From Pseudomonas fluorescens NCIMB 11764 (lineage in GTDB: Bacteria; Pseudomonadota; Gammaproteobacteria; Pseudomonadales; Pseudomonadaceae): a stretch of DNA of 64,000 bases. The translations under genes and the position numbers were made by a program. The stretch is taken from assembly GCF_000293885.2 (NCBI RefSeq), contig NZ_CP010945.1, positions 3,430,001 to 3,494,000 of the forward strand. The letters run 5' to 3'. The notes beneath the pieces are model-generated. The model was not told the origin of the DNA. It worked only from the letters and a program-made list of their open reading frames with translations, and searched no databases. Positions 55,051-63,290 of this stretch are shown piece by piece. Position 1 is the first letter of the stretch. Each line of letters opens with the position of its first letter.

Positions 55051-56346
55051 TTAAACGGTGGCCGGTTTGCTGGAAGGCTTCTGCACGGGTGAACGGATGC
55101 CCAGGACCAGCAACGCGGCAATGACAGTGGTGCCGGCCAACACGTACAGACCGGCGGCCGGTGAATGGAAGGCGCCTTCGGCCCAGTTCTTCAGCACCGG
55201 GGCGATGAAGCCGCCGAGGGCGCCGAACGAGTTGATCAGGGCGATCCCGGCCGCCGCAGCGCTGCCGGCGAGGTAACTGGAAGGGAAGGTCCAGAACACC
55301 GGTTGCACGGCGATGAACCCGGAAGCGGCGAAGCACAGGGCGACGATGCCGAGGAACGGGCTGGCGAAGGTCACCGAGCAGGCGATCCCGGCTGCCGACA
55401 TCAGCAAAGTCAGGCAAGCGGTGCGTCGACGTTCGCCGGTGCGGTCGCTGTAGCCGGGGATCAGGTACGCCGCGACTATCGCGCAGATCCACGGAATCGC
55501 CGTGACCAGTCCGACCATCAGTCCGACCTTGGTGCCCAGCAGTCCCCCGACCTGGGTGGGCAGATAGAACACCACGCCGTAGACACTGGCCTGAATCAGC
55601 AGATAAATCAGGCACAGGTACAGCACCGACGGCTGGCACAGGACGTTGAGCAGGCTGCGGCCGTGGTTCTGTTTGTGGCTGTCTTCTTGATCGAGGATGC
55701 CTTGCACTTGCTGGCGTTCTTCAACGGTCAGCCACTTTGCATCGGCCGGGCGATTGTCCAGGTACCAATAGGCCCAGACACCTACCGCCGTGGCCATCAG
55801 GCCTTCAACTGCGAACAGCCATTGCCAGCCGTGGACACCGGCAAACCCGTCCATCTCCAGTAACAGGCCGGACAACGGGCTGCCGAAGATGAACGCCAGG
55901 GGTGCACCGAAGTAGAAGAAGCCCATGGCTTTGCCACGCGCGGCGCTGGGGAACCAGTAGGTGAGGTAAAGGATGACGCCGGGGAAGAAACCGGCTTCGG
56001 CCACGCCCAGCAAGAAGCGCAGAACGTAGAAGCTGGTTTCGGTATGGGCGAAGACCATCGCGGCGGAGACCAGGCCCCAGGTGACCATGATCCGGCACAT
56101 CCACAGACGGGCGCCGACGCGGTGCAGGATCAGGTTGCTCGGCACTTCGAGCAGCGCGTACCCGACGAAGAACACCCCGGCGCCGAAGGCGAACGCGGCG
56201 TCACTGATGTTGGTGTCGGCTTGAAAGGCTTGCTTGGCGAACCCGACGTTGGCGCGGTCGAGAAAAGCCATGATGTACATCAGCAGGAGAAACGGGAGCA
56301 GCCGCCAGGAAATTTTGGCGAGCAGAGGCGCAGGTAGAGTCTTCAT
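55051..56346 (-). CDS. MFS transporter, probable L-rhamnonate permease (ACS family)
   Basis: 431-residue, 12-segment major-facilitator transporter of the anion:cation symporter type. The first membrane segment contains [20 protein letters not shown] with the D-R-x-N-x-G motif of the family. [22 protein letters not shown] is the motif near segment 4, and the segment-11 region reads [15 protein letters not shown]. It is the first gene of the operon, 17 bp before rhmD, which fits import of the pathway substrate, as with E. coli RhmT/YfaV. The start at 56346 (MKTLPAPLL) has AAGGAAA; the frame extends eight codons further. Confidence 0.85.
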   Translation of the reverse strand: MKTLPAPLLAKISWRLLPFLLLMYIMAFLDRANVGFAKQAFQADTNISDAAFAFGAGVFFVGYALLEVPSNLILHRVGARLWMCRIMVTWGLVSAAMVFAHTETSFYVLRFLLGVAEAGFFPGVILYLTYWFPSAARGKAMGFFYFGAPLAFIFGSPLSGLLLEMDGFAGVHGWQWLFAVEGLMATAVGVWAYWYLDNRPADAKWLTVEERQQVQGILDQEDSHKQNHGRSLLNVLCQPSVLYLCLIYLLIQASVYGVVFYLPTQVGGLLGTKVGLMVGLVTAIPWICAIVAAYLIPGYSDRTGERRRTACLTLLMSAAGIACSVTFASPFLGIVALCFAASGFIAVQPVFWTFPSSYLAGSAAAAGIALINSFGALGGFIAPVLKNWAEGAFHSPAAGLYVLAGTTVIAALLVLGIRSPVQKPSSKPATV

Positions 56347-56437
56347 CGCAGTTTTCCTTTGGTAGGGCATTTGTTCTTATGGGAAAGACTGTACGGCTGC
56401 GGATCGATGCGTTACAAATCGAATCTAGCTAACAACT

Positions 56438-56454
56438 GATACCCTCAGGGTATC
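56438..56454. promoter_or_regulatory. LysR-type operator palindrome
   Basis: GATACCC-TCA-GGGTATC perfect dyad; its core TACCCTCAGGGTA fits the T-N11-A LysR box. It is 16 bp before the LysR start and 92 bp before the transporter start, in the divergent promoter region. Confidence 0.6.
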
Positions 56455-56470
56455 GATAAAAAGGCCCGTC

Positions 56471-57412
56471 ATGACGACACCCATCGTTTCCCGCAGCCTG
56501 CTCAACCGTCTGCGCTACAAGCATCTGCACATGCTGGTGGCGCTGAGTACCAGTCTGAACCTGCACCGCGCCTCGCAAAACCTGAACATGTCGCAACCGG
56601 CCGCCACCCGCATGCTGCATGAGATTGAAGACATGTTCGGCTGCGACCTGTTCGAGCGCCTGCCGCGCGGGATGCGGCCGACGGCACTGGGCGCCGAGTT
56701 GATCCGCTTCGCCGAGTCAGCCATCAGCGGCCTCGATCGCTGCGCCGAAGACCTGATCGCACGGCAGCAGGGCGGCTACGGCTATCTCTCCATCGGCACC
56801 ATCATGGGCGCGGCACCGGACCTGGTGATGGATTCGATTGCCGAGATCAAGTCGCTGAATCCGCAACTGCGAATCCGCATCATGGGCGACACCAGCGACC
56901 AGGTGATTCAACTGCTGGAGCAGGGTCGCATCGACCTCGCCATCGCTCGACGCAATGCGGCCACTGACAGCGAGCACTACGCGTTCGAGCAACTGGGCAA
57001 CGAACGATTGCTGGTGGTGGTGCATGCCGGTCATCCACTGGCCAGGCGCAAAAAACTCGAGCTGTCGGAACTGGTCAGCGGCTGGCCGTGGATCCTGCAA
57101 CCGGAAACCAGTCCGGCGCGCATTGGGCTTGACCAGGCCTTGCAGCGCCTGGCCTTGCCGACACCTGCCGACATCATCGAATGCAGCTCGGTGTATTCCA
57201 TGCAGCAGCTGATCCAGCTGACCGACGCCATCATGGTGTTGTCGGAAACCGCATTGCGCGACTACCTGAAAATGGGTCTGGTGGTGGCGCTGCCGGTAGA
57301 GCTGGACGTGCAATTGGCGCCGTTCGGATTGCTGTTGCGCAAGGGTGAACACATCAGTCGGGAGTTGGGTTTGTTCATCGATTTGCTTCGCCGCAAAGCA
57401 GCGGTTTTTTGA
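56471..57412 (+). CDS. LysR-family regulator of the L-rhamnonate operon
   Basis: 313-residue LysR-type regulator. The N-terminal helix-turn-helix (about residues 10-70) reads YKHLHMLVALSTSLNLHRAS with MSQPAATRMLHEIEDMFGCD and LFERLPRGMRPT. This is the GbpR-like subgroup common beside sugar-acid genes. The effector domain (about 100-305) follows. It diverges from the four-gene rhamnonate operon across 124 bp that contain a perfect T-N11-A dyad. E. coli uses an IclR-type regulator (RhmR) at the equivalent place, so control has been rewired. The effector is presumably L-rhamnonate or a pathway intermediate (inference). Confidence 0.85.
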   Translation: MTTPIVSRSLLNRLRYKHLHMLVALSTSLNLHRASQNLNMSQPAATRMLHEIEDMFGCDLFERLPRGMRPTALGAELIRFAESAISGLDRCAEDLIARQQGGYGYLSIGTIMGAAPDLVMDSIAEIKSLNPQLRIRIMGDTSDQVIQLLEQGRIDLAIARRNAATDSEHYAFEQLGNERLLVVVHAGHPLARRKKLELSELVSGWPWILQPETSPARIGLDQALQRLALPTPADIIECSSVYSMQQLIQLTDAIMVLSETALRDYLKMGLVVALPVELDVQLAPFGLLLRKGEHISRELGLFIDLLRRKAAVF

Positions 57413-57465
57413 TTCCTCGGTCAGATTTTTGTAACCAGTTGTTTTCTATAGACGCATAAATCTAT

Positions 57466-57489
57466 AAAGTTAACCTTTCGGTCAACTTT
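57466..57489. promoter_or_regulatory. Inverted repeat upstream of the molybdenum hydroxylase genes
   Basis: AAAGTTAACC (57466-57475) and GGTCAACTTT (57480-57489) form 10-bp arms with one mismatch and a 4-nt centre, 107 bp before the first gene. It could be an operator; no regulator gene is adjacent except the LysR gene upstream. Confidence 0.45.
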
Positions 57490-57596
57490 GCACTGTCAAC
57501 ACAGCCCTTTGCAACGTCAAAAAGGGCTTCTGCAAGACTCGAGATTTCCAGAACATAACCAGAAGGGCGGGCCCATAACCGCCCAGAGGATGATCC

Positions 57597-60428
57597 ATGT
57601 CCAACCGTGAAATATCCCGGCGCTCGTTCCTTCAGGGCGGGCTGGTGGCGGGTGTGAGCGTGACGCTGACACCGCTCGGCAGTCCGGCGCTGGCAGCCTT
57701 GATGGAAAACAGCGTGACCGTGCCGTCCGAGCAATGGCTCGGCAACAACGGCAAGGCGCGCTCGCGTAACGATGCCTTGTCCAAGGTCTGCGGCAGCAAA
57801 GTCTTTGCCCGCGACATCCGCGCCAAGGACATGCCGGGCTGGCCGCAGCAGCAGGGCCACGCCATGTTGCTGAAAACCATCAAGGCCGACCGCGTCTATG
57901 CGGGCTACGACCTGTCGTGGCTTGGTGCCGACTTGCAGCCCGATCGCATCGTCACCGCCGCGGACCTGGACAAGGACGGCATCGCTTTCCCGGAAGAGCA
58001 CGCACCCGATCCGCTGCTGCCCGAAGGCAAGGTGCCGATGTTCATCGGCCACCCGGTGGCGATCCTGATCTGGAACGACTTCGAGCGCTTCCGTCAGGCC
58101 AAGGCGCAACTCAAATTCAATGACAAAGCGATTCGTTACGGTGCCCAGGTGCCGTTCTACGAAGGCGATCCCTACGGCAGTTTCCGCTACGTACGCGTCG
58201 GCGGCGCCACTTCGGCGGACGAAGACGAATTCGCCAGTCTCAAGGATTCGATCCTGTTTCCGATGCTGAAAAACCGTCGCCCGGTATGGAATTCCCAGCC
58301 GGACCTGCACGGCAACCTGACCGAGCGCGGTCTGTTTTACGCCGAGCGCATGAAGCAGCAGATCGATACGCCGCCAGACAACTGGCTGGTGTTCGACGAG
58401 CGCTACAAAACCCCGTCGATCGAACCGGCCGCAATGGAGCCGGACAACGGCAACGGCTGGTACGACCCGGCGACCAAGACCCTGCATTTTGTCGTCGCCA
58501 CCCAGTGCCCGCTGGAAACCGCGACCGAGACCGCGAAGATGATCGCGCCGTCGCGTTTCGGCCTGGCCAACCTGCACATGCATCCGGGCTACACCGTCGG
58601 CTATGGCTCCAAAGACCACAACATTTTCGTCTACTACGCGGCCCTTGCGGCGTTGTACGGCGCCGGTGTGCCGGTGCGTCTGGCCAATGATCGCTACGAG
58701 CAATTCCAGAGCGGCATCAAGCGTCACCCGTTCGACATTCGCTACCAGCTGGCGGTGGACAAGACCGATCACAGCTTCAAGATTTTCCGCGCCGAGATGA
58801 GCGTCGATGGTGGCGGGCGGATCAACTACAGCCCATCGGTGGCGGCGGTTGGCGCCACGGCGGCGCAGTCGATCTACTACATGCCGCAGAACGATTTGCA
58901 GGTCACGGCTTATCACTCGCGTGCCGTTGAAGCGGGCTCGATGCGTGGCTACGGCACGCTGCAAAGCATGGCCTCCACCGAAATGATGGTGGATGAAATT
59001 GCCGGTCGCCTCGGCATCGACGCCATCGACCTGCGCAAGAAAAACGCCATGGTCTCGGGCATGAAAAACACCCAGGGCGCGGTGCCGGCGGGTGCCTTGC
59101 GTCTGCATGAAATTCTCGACAAGGCCTCCGTTCACGAGGTCTGGAAAAACCGCGACGCAATCAAACGGCAGCGCGAATCCGCAGACCCGGATAACTGGTA
59201 TGGCGTCGGTTTTGCCATCTGCCAGAAAGACTTCGGCACCGGCTCCGAAGCACCGATGGCCAGCGTCGAATTCACCGCTGAAGGCCGCATCCATCTGCGC
59301 CACATCGGCATTGAAATCGGTACCGGCATGTCCACTTCGCAAGCACTGGTCGTGGCCGATTTCCTCGGCAACCCGGCGCACGAAGTGAAGACCGGCGAGA
59401 CCGAATGGAAAGAGTTGCAACTGATCACCGGCGGCAACCCGTACATCATGAGTCAGGCCGAGCAGGACAACTTTCTGCGCAACCCGCGCTGGGTCGGCAA
59501 AGTGGCTTCGGCCTCGTCGGCGACCAACTCCGCGTACTACTTCAGCCACGCCACCCGTGAAGCGGCGCGCGTGCTGTTCAACCACGGTTTGTGGCCGGCA
59601 GCGTTGCAGATCTGGGGGCAGGGCCCTTACGGCGGCCAGGCCAATCCTTATGTGGTTCGTCGTGAAGACGCGCATTGGGTCGACGGCAAACTCACGGCCA
59701 ACGGCATGCAGCCACTGAGCTTCGAGCAATTGGCGAAACACGCTCACGAAAAAGGGTTGGTGACCGGCGCAACCGTGCACGGTTTCAACCGCTGGAGCTG
59801 GGCCGAGGCCGAGTTCAGCATCGACGGCGTGCGTGAGCGTCTGCCGCTTGACGGCCTGGCGGTGAAGTACGGCGATGGCGCACCGAACGTGAAAAAAGCG
59901 CAGATGAACAGCGCCGGTTTCCATCTGCTCGATCGCCAGAACGTGCATTACCCGGACACTCAGTTGAACAACGCGGCGGTGACTTACTACAGCCCGGTGG
60001 CGACGCTGGTGGAATTGAAAGTGAACAAGGGTTCGGCCGAAGTGCAGGTGCTCAACCATCACTCGTGGGTCGAGTGTGGTCGGGTACTGGTGGAGGAGCT
60101 GGTCAAGGGCCAGGTCGAAGGCGGGATCGCCATGGGCATCGGCCACGCGTTGATGGAAGAAATGCCGCTGTACGAAGGCGGGCCGGGGGAGGGTGACTGG
60201 AACTTCAACCGTTACCGCTTACCGATGGCGCGCCACGTTGCGGTCTGGAAGCAGACGGCCGAAATCCTGCCGCCGCTGTCGCCGAGTGATCCATCGAAGG
60301 GCATCGCCGAAGTGGTGATGATCCCGGTGGTCGGTGCCATCGGTAACGCCGTGGCCCATGCCATCGGCAAACGGGTCCGCGACCTGCCCATCACTTCTGC
60401 CCGCATCAAGGAGGCCCTCAATGGCTGA
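57597..60428 (+). CDS. Xanthine-oxidase-family molybdopterin-binding subunit (Tat-exported)
   Basis: 943-residue large subunit of a periplasmic molybdenum hydroxylase (isoquinoline 1-oxidoreductase / aldehyde oxidase group). A Tat signal opens it: SRRSFLQGG at residues 8-16 followed by a hydrophobic stretch ending PALA. Molybdopterin-domain blocks include GYTVGYGSKDHNIFVYYAAL, SRAVEAGSMRGYG and HIGIEIGTGMSTSQAL, and the catalytic glutamate should be in SKGIAEVVMIPVVGAIGNAV near the C-terminus. It would hydroxylate an aldehyde or N-heteroaromatic and pass electrons to the [2Fe-2S] subunit. It overlaps that gene by 8 bp. The substrate is not predictable; I recall related Pseudomonas clusters linked to aromatic aldehyde oxidation. 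Confidence 0.9.
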   Translation: MSNREISRRSFLQGGLVAGVSVTLTPLGSPALAALMENSVTVPSEQWLGNNGKARSRNDALSKVCGSKVFARDIRAKDMPGWPQQQGHAMLLKTIKADRVYAGYDLSWLGADLQPDRIVTAADLDKDGIAFPEEHAPDPLLPEGKVPMFIGHPVAILIWNDFERFRQAKAQLKFNDKAIRYGAQVPFYEGDPYGSFRYVRVGGATSADEDEFASLKDSILFPMLKNRRPVWNSQPDLHGNLTERGLFYAERMKQQIDTPPDNWLVFDERYKTPSIEPAAMEPDNGNGWYDPATKTLHFVVATQCPLETATETAKMIAPSRFGLANLHMHPGYTVGYGSKDHNIFVYYAALAALYGAGVPVRLANDRYEQFQSGIKRHPFDIRYQLAVDKTDHSFKIFRAEMSVDGGGRINYSPSVAAVGATAAQSIYYMPQNDLQVTAYHSRAVEAGSMRGYGTLQSMASTEMMVDEIAGRLGIDAIDLRKKNAMVSGMKNTQGAVPAGALRLHEILDKASVHEVWKNRDAIKRQRESADPDNWYGVGFAICQKDFGTGSEAPMASVEFTAEGRIHLRHIGIEIGTGMSTSQALVVADFLGNPAHEVKTGETEWKELQLITGGNPYIMSQAEQDNFLRNPRWVGKVASASSATNSAYYFSHATREAARVLFNHGLWPAALQIWGQGPYGGQANPYVVRREDAHWVDGKLTANGMQPLSFEQLAKHAHEKGLVTGATVHGFNRWSWAEAEFSIDGVRERLPLDGLAVKYGDGAPNVKKAQMNSAGFHLLDRQNVHYPDTQLNNAAVTYYSPVATLVELKVNKGSAEVQVLNHHSWVECGRVLVEELVKGQVEGGIAMGIGHALMEEMPLYEGGPGEGDWNFNRYRLPMARHVAVWKQTAEILPPLSPSDPSKGIAEVVMIPVVGAIGNAVAHAIGKRVRDLPITSARIKEALNG

Positions 60429-60960
60429 CCGTCCGCTTCAACTGACCCTCAACGGTCAATCCGTCGGCCCGGTGGCCATCCCTGATGACCTGCCGATGAT
60501 CGACTACCTGCACGAATACAAAAACCTCACCGGCTCACGCCTCGGCTGCGGCCAGGGCATTTGCCACGCCTGTGTGGTGATCGTCGACCACCCCGACGGC
60601 ACCAGCGAAGAAGTGCGCACCTGCATCACGGGCGCGCACTACTTCGAAGGCAAGAAAGTACGGACCATCGAAGGCCACGCGACCCGTGACGAACAGGGCA
60701 AGGTCACCGAACTGAACCCGATCCAGCAGCGCTTCGTCGATGAATTCGCCTTCCAGTGCAGCTACTGCGCCCCGGGTTTCGTGAATGCCGCGACCGTGTT
60801 GGTGGAGAAGCTGCAACGTCAGCCGATCGTCAAAAGCCAGCTGGAACAAGTGATCGAGGACAGCCTCGGTCACCACGTCTGTCGCTGCACCGGCTACGTG
60901 CGCTACTACAGTGCGACGCGCAACGTGCTGACCGATCTCGGCCTGGTCAAGGAGGGTTAA
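60421..60960 (+). CDS. [2Fe-2S] subunit of the molybdenum hydroxylase
   Basis: 179-residue small subunit. The plant-ferredoxin-type cluster is held by cysteines in GSRLGCGQGICHACVVIVD (about residues 39-57) and the later EVRTCIT (about 66). The second, CO-dehydrogenase-type cluster is held by FQCSYCAPGFV (about 108-118) and VCRCTGYVRYY (about 151-161). It has no signal peptide and would be carried out of the cell in complex with the Tat-bearing large subunit. The start at 60421 (MADRPLQLTLNG) lies within the end of the large-subunit gene and has AAGGAGG upstream. Confidence 0.93.
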   Translation: MADRPLQLTLNGQSVGPVAIPDDLPMIDYLHEYKNLTGSRLGCGQGICHACVVIVDHPDGTSEEVRTCITGAHYFEGKKVRTIEGHATRDEQGKVTELNPIQQRFVDEFAFQCSYCAPGFVNAATVLVEKLQRQPIVKSQLEQVIEDSLGHHVCRCTGYVRYYSATRNVLTDLGLVKEG

Positions 60961-60962
60961 GC

Positions 60963-62198
60963 ATGAAGCCTCTATTTTCCCGTCTGGCATTGGCGGTTGG
61001 CCTGGCTGCGCCGGTGTTGCTGGCGCAGGCGGATGATCAGGTTGTCCGCGGTGCCTATCTCGCTCGCGCCGCTGACTGCATGGCGTGTCACACCGCACCG
61101 GGTGGCGCGCCGTATGCGGGTGGCCTGCCGATCGTCTCGCCGTTCGGCACGATCTACGGCACCAACATCACGCCAAGCAAAGAGCACGGTATCGGCCTCT
61201 ACAGCGATGATGAATTCTTCGCCGCGCTCACCGAAGGCAAGCGTCGCGATGGTGCGAACCTTTACCCGGCGATGCCCTACACCTCGTATCACTTGATGCC
61301 GCGTGAAGACTCCGACGCGATTCACGCGTACCTGAAAACGGTCGAGCCGATTGAGCGTGCAGCGCCGGTCACCAGCCTGAGCTTCCCGTTCAATGTGCGC
61401 CTGGGTTTGATGGGCTGGAACCTGCTCTATGGCAAGGACGTGAAACTGTCGTCGATCGAGGGCAAAAGCGAAGCCTTCAAGCGCGGCCAATACATGGTCG
61501 ACGTGCTTGGCCACTGCGGCGAATGCCACACGCCGCGCGGTTTGCCCGGTGCGATGCAGCAAGACAAACGCATGACCGGCGGCCTGCTCAACGGCTATCT
61601 GGCGCCGAGCCTGCTGGCCGACGATCTGGCTGCACGTGGCTGGAATCATCAGGACCTGAGCTCGTTCCTCAAGCACGGCATGAGCGCCCAGGGCACGATG
61701 TTCAACGAGATGTTCCCGGTGTTCCACAACAGCACCCAGGGCCTCAATGACCCGGACCTGGCGGCCATGGCGACCTTCTTGCTCGGCGATCAGCCACCGG
61801 CGGCAAAAGTGCTGAACGAAGTGCCGTTCGAGAAACTGAGCGCCAGTGGCCAGCGCGGTCGTCAGGATTACCTCAATGTTTGCGCCGGTTGCCACGCGGT
61901 CAACGGCGAAGGCAAGCCGCACATCGCGGTCGCCATGCGCGGCAACACCACGCTGCGTCTGGAAGATCCACGCAACCTGGTGCGGGTGATCGACGATGGC
62001 ATCGGTGAGCAGAAGTTTGCCGGGTTCGAACACATGCAACCGATGCCCGGTTTCGCGGAGAAGCTCAGCCACGAGCAACTCACCGATCTGTTGAACTACC
62101 TGCGTCAGGGCTGGGGTGGTCAGTCGGAAGACCTGGCGGTGGGGGATGTGCAGGCGCTGCGGGCTGATGCACCGCCGCTCGAGCACAAGGCGCACTGA
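60963..62198 (+). CDS. Triheme cytochrome c, electron acceptor of the molybdenum hydroxylase
   Basis: 411 residues. A Sec signal peptide (about 1-22, ending LLAQA) is followed by three c-type heme motifs: CMACH (about residue 40), CGECH (about 187) and CAGCH (about 311). Each is in a class I cytochrome domain. This is the family of the cytochrome subunits of alcohol, gluconate and aldehyde dehydrogenases that pass electrons to the respiratory chain. It starts two bases after the [2Fe-2S] gene, so it is the physiological partner by position. No membrane anchor is seen at the C-terminus. Confidence 0.92.
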   Translation: MKPLFSRLALAVGLAAPVLLAQADDQVVRGAYLARAADCMACHTAPGGAPYAGGLPIVSPFGTIYGTNITPSKEHGIGLYSDDEFFAALTEGKRRDGANLYPAMPYTSYHLMPREDSDAIHAYLKTVEPIERAAPVTSLSFPFNVRLGLMGWNLLYGKDVKLSSIEGKSEAFKRGQYMVDVLGHCGECHTPRGLPGAMQQDKRMTGGLLNGYLAPSLLADDLAARGWNHQDLSSFLKHGMSAQGTMFNEMFPVFHNSTQGLNDPDLAAMATFLLGDQPPAAKVLNEVPFEKLSASGQRGRQDYLNVCAGCHAVNGEGKPHIAVAMRGNTTLRLEDPRNLVRVIDDGIGEQKFAGFEHMQPMPGFAEKLSHEQLTDLLNYLRQGWGGQSEDLAVGDVQALRADAPPLEHKAH

Positions 62199-62199
62199 C

Positions 62200-63171
62200 A
62201 TGCAGCATCTCGATCTGCAAGTGGTGCGCCGGGCGCTGGACTGGTCGACGGCCGGCCAGCGCTTCTGGTTGTGCACCGTGCTGGCCACCTATGGTTCAGC
62301 GCCCCGCGCGCCTGGATCGCTGCTGGCGGTGAATGCTCAGGGACAATGGATCGGCTCGCTGTCCGGCGGCTGCGTCGAGGAAGATTTCCTTGAGCGCGTC
62401 GCCGAGGGCGTATTTGATCAAGCCGTCAGCGTCGTGCGTTATGGCGAGGGCGATGATCCGCGTTCCCGGGTGAGCCTGCCCTGCGGCGGCGTGCTCGATG
62501 TACTGGTGGAGAGGCTGAACCCTGATTGCGAGGTTCAGGCGCATTTGCGGGAACTGGAGTCGGCGTTGTTGGGGCAGCGTCGGTTGATCCGCGAAGTCGA
62601 TCTTGCCAGCGGCGCGCGCAGCGTGTTCGCCGATCGCGAGCAGGGCGTGCGCGTCGAGCGCGAGATCGACCGGGTTCGACTGCGGATCGGCGCAGCTCAG
62701 CGCTTGTTGCTCGCGGGATACTCCAGCGTCGCCCAGGCGTGTGCGGAGTTTGCGGTGGGCCTGGGTTTCGAGGTGATCCTGTGCGATCCCCGCGACGAAG
62801 TGCTGGAAGGCGTGGTGCTGGAAAATGTCGAGATCCGCCGTCAGTTGCCCTCGGTGTTCATCGCCGACGGTGGCTGTCACCGCGACACGGCGGTGGTTGC
62901 GCTGACCCACGATCCACGCATCGACGATTTGGCGATGATGGAAGCGGTCCGCACCGAGGCGTTTTACATCGGGGTGATGGGATCGATGCAGACGTCGCAG
63001 AAACGTTTCGAGCGGTTGCGCAGGATTGGTGGTTTGGGAGATGCGGAGTTGGCGCGGATTCATGCGCCGATCGGACTGAACCTGGGCAGCAAGACCCCTG
63101 CGGAAATTGCCCTCGCCGTACTCGCCGACATCATTCGGATCCGCAGCGGCATCCCACGAGATCGGCTCTGA
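62200..63171 (+). CDS. XdhC/CoxI-family molybdenum cofactor maturation protein
   Basis: 323 residues. The N-terminal XdhC/CoxI domain (about 1-90) includes TVLATYGSAPRAPGSLLAVN and GSLSGGCVEEDFLERV. The C-terminal Rossmann-like domain (about 165-300) includes RLLLAGYSSVAQACAEFAVG and YIGVMGSMQTSQKRFERLRR. Such proteins bind sulfurated Mo cofactor and insert it into xanthine-oxidase-type enzymes, so it should mature the large subunit in the cytoplasm before Tat export. The start at 62200 is one base after the cytochrome stop. A REP pair follows the gene. Confidence 0.88.
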   Translation: MQHLDLQVVRRALDWSTAGQRFWLCTVLATYGSAPRAPGSLLAVNAQGQWIGSLSGGCVEEDFLERVAEGVFDQAVSVVRYGEGDDPRSRVSLPCGGVLDVLVERLNPDCEVQAHLRELESALLGQRRLIREVDLASGARSVFADREQGVRVEREIDRVRLRIGAAQRLLLAGYSSVAQACAEFAVGLGFEVILCDPRDEVLEGVVLENVEIRRQLPSVFIADGGCHRDTAVVALTHDPRIDDLAMMEAVRTEAFYIGVMGSMQTSQKRFERLRRIGGLGDAELARIHAPIGLNLGSKTPAEIALAVLADIIRIRSGIPRDRL

Positions 63172-63182
63172 CCCCAAACCAA

Positions 63183-63272
63183 TGTGGGAGCAAGCCTGCT
63201 CGCGAAGAGGCCGGCACATTCAACATTCATGTTGACTGTCTGGCCGCCTTCGCGAACAGGTTCGCTCCCACA
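63183..63272. repeat. REP pair between converging genes
   Basis: TGTGGGAGCAAGCCTGCTCG and onward (63183-63212) and an imperfect inverse (63242-63272) ending CGCTCCCACA. The two genes on either side converge on it. Confidence 0.75.
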
Positions 63273-63290
63273 ATGGTTTTGCCGTGTCGG

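Noticed and set aside
57462..60146. An 894-codon open frame antisense to the molybdenum hydroxylase large subunit
   Set aside because: The opposite strand encodes a clear family protein. The antisense translation is a histidine/arginine-rich shadow without domains, a common effect of high-GC codon bias.
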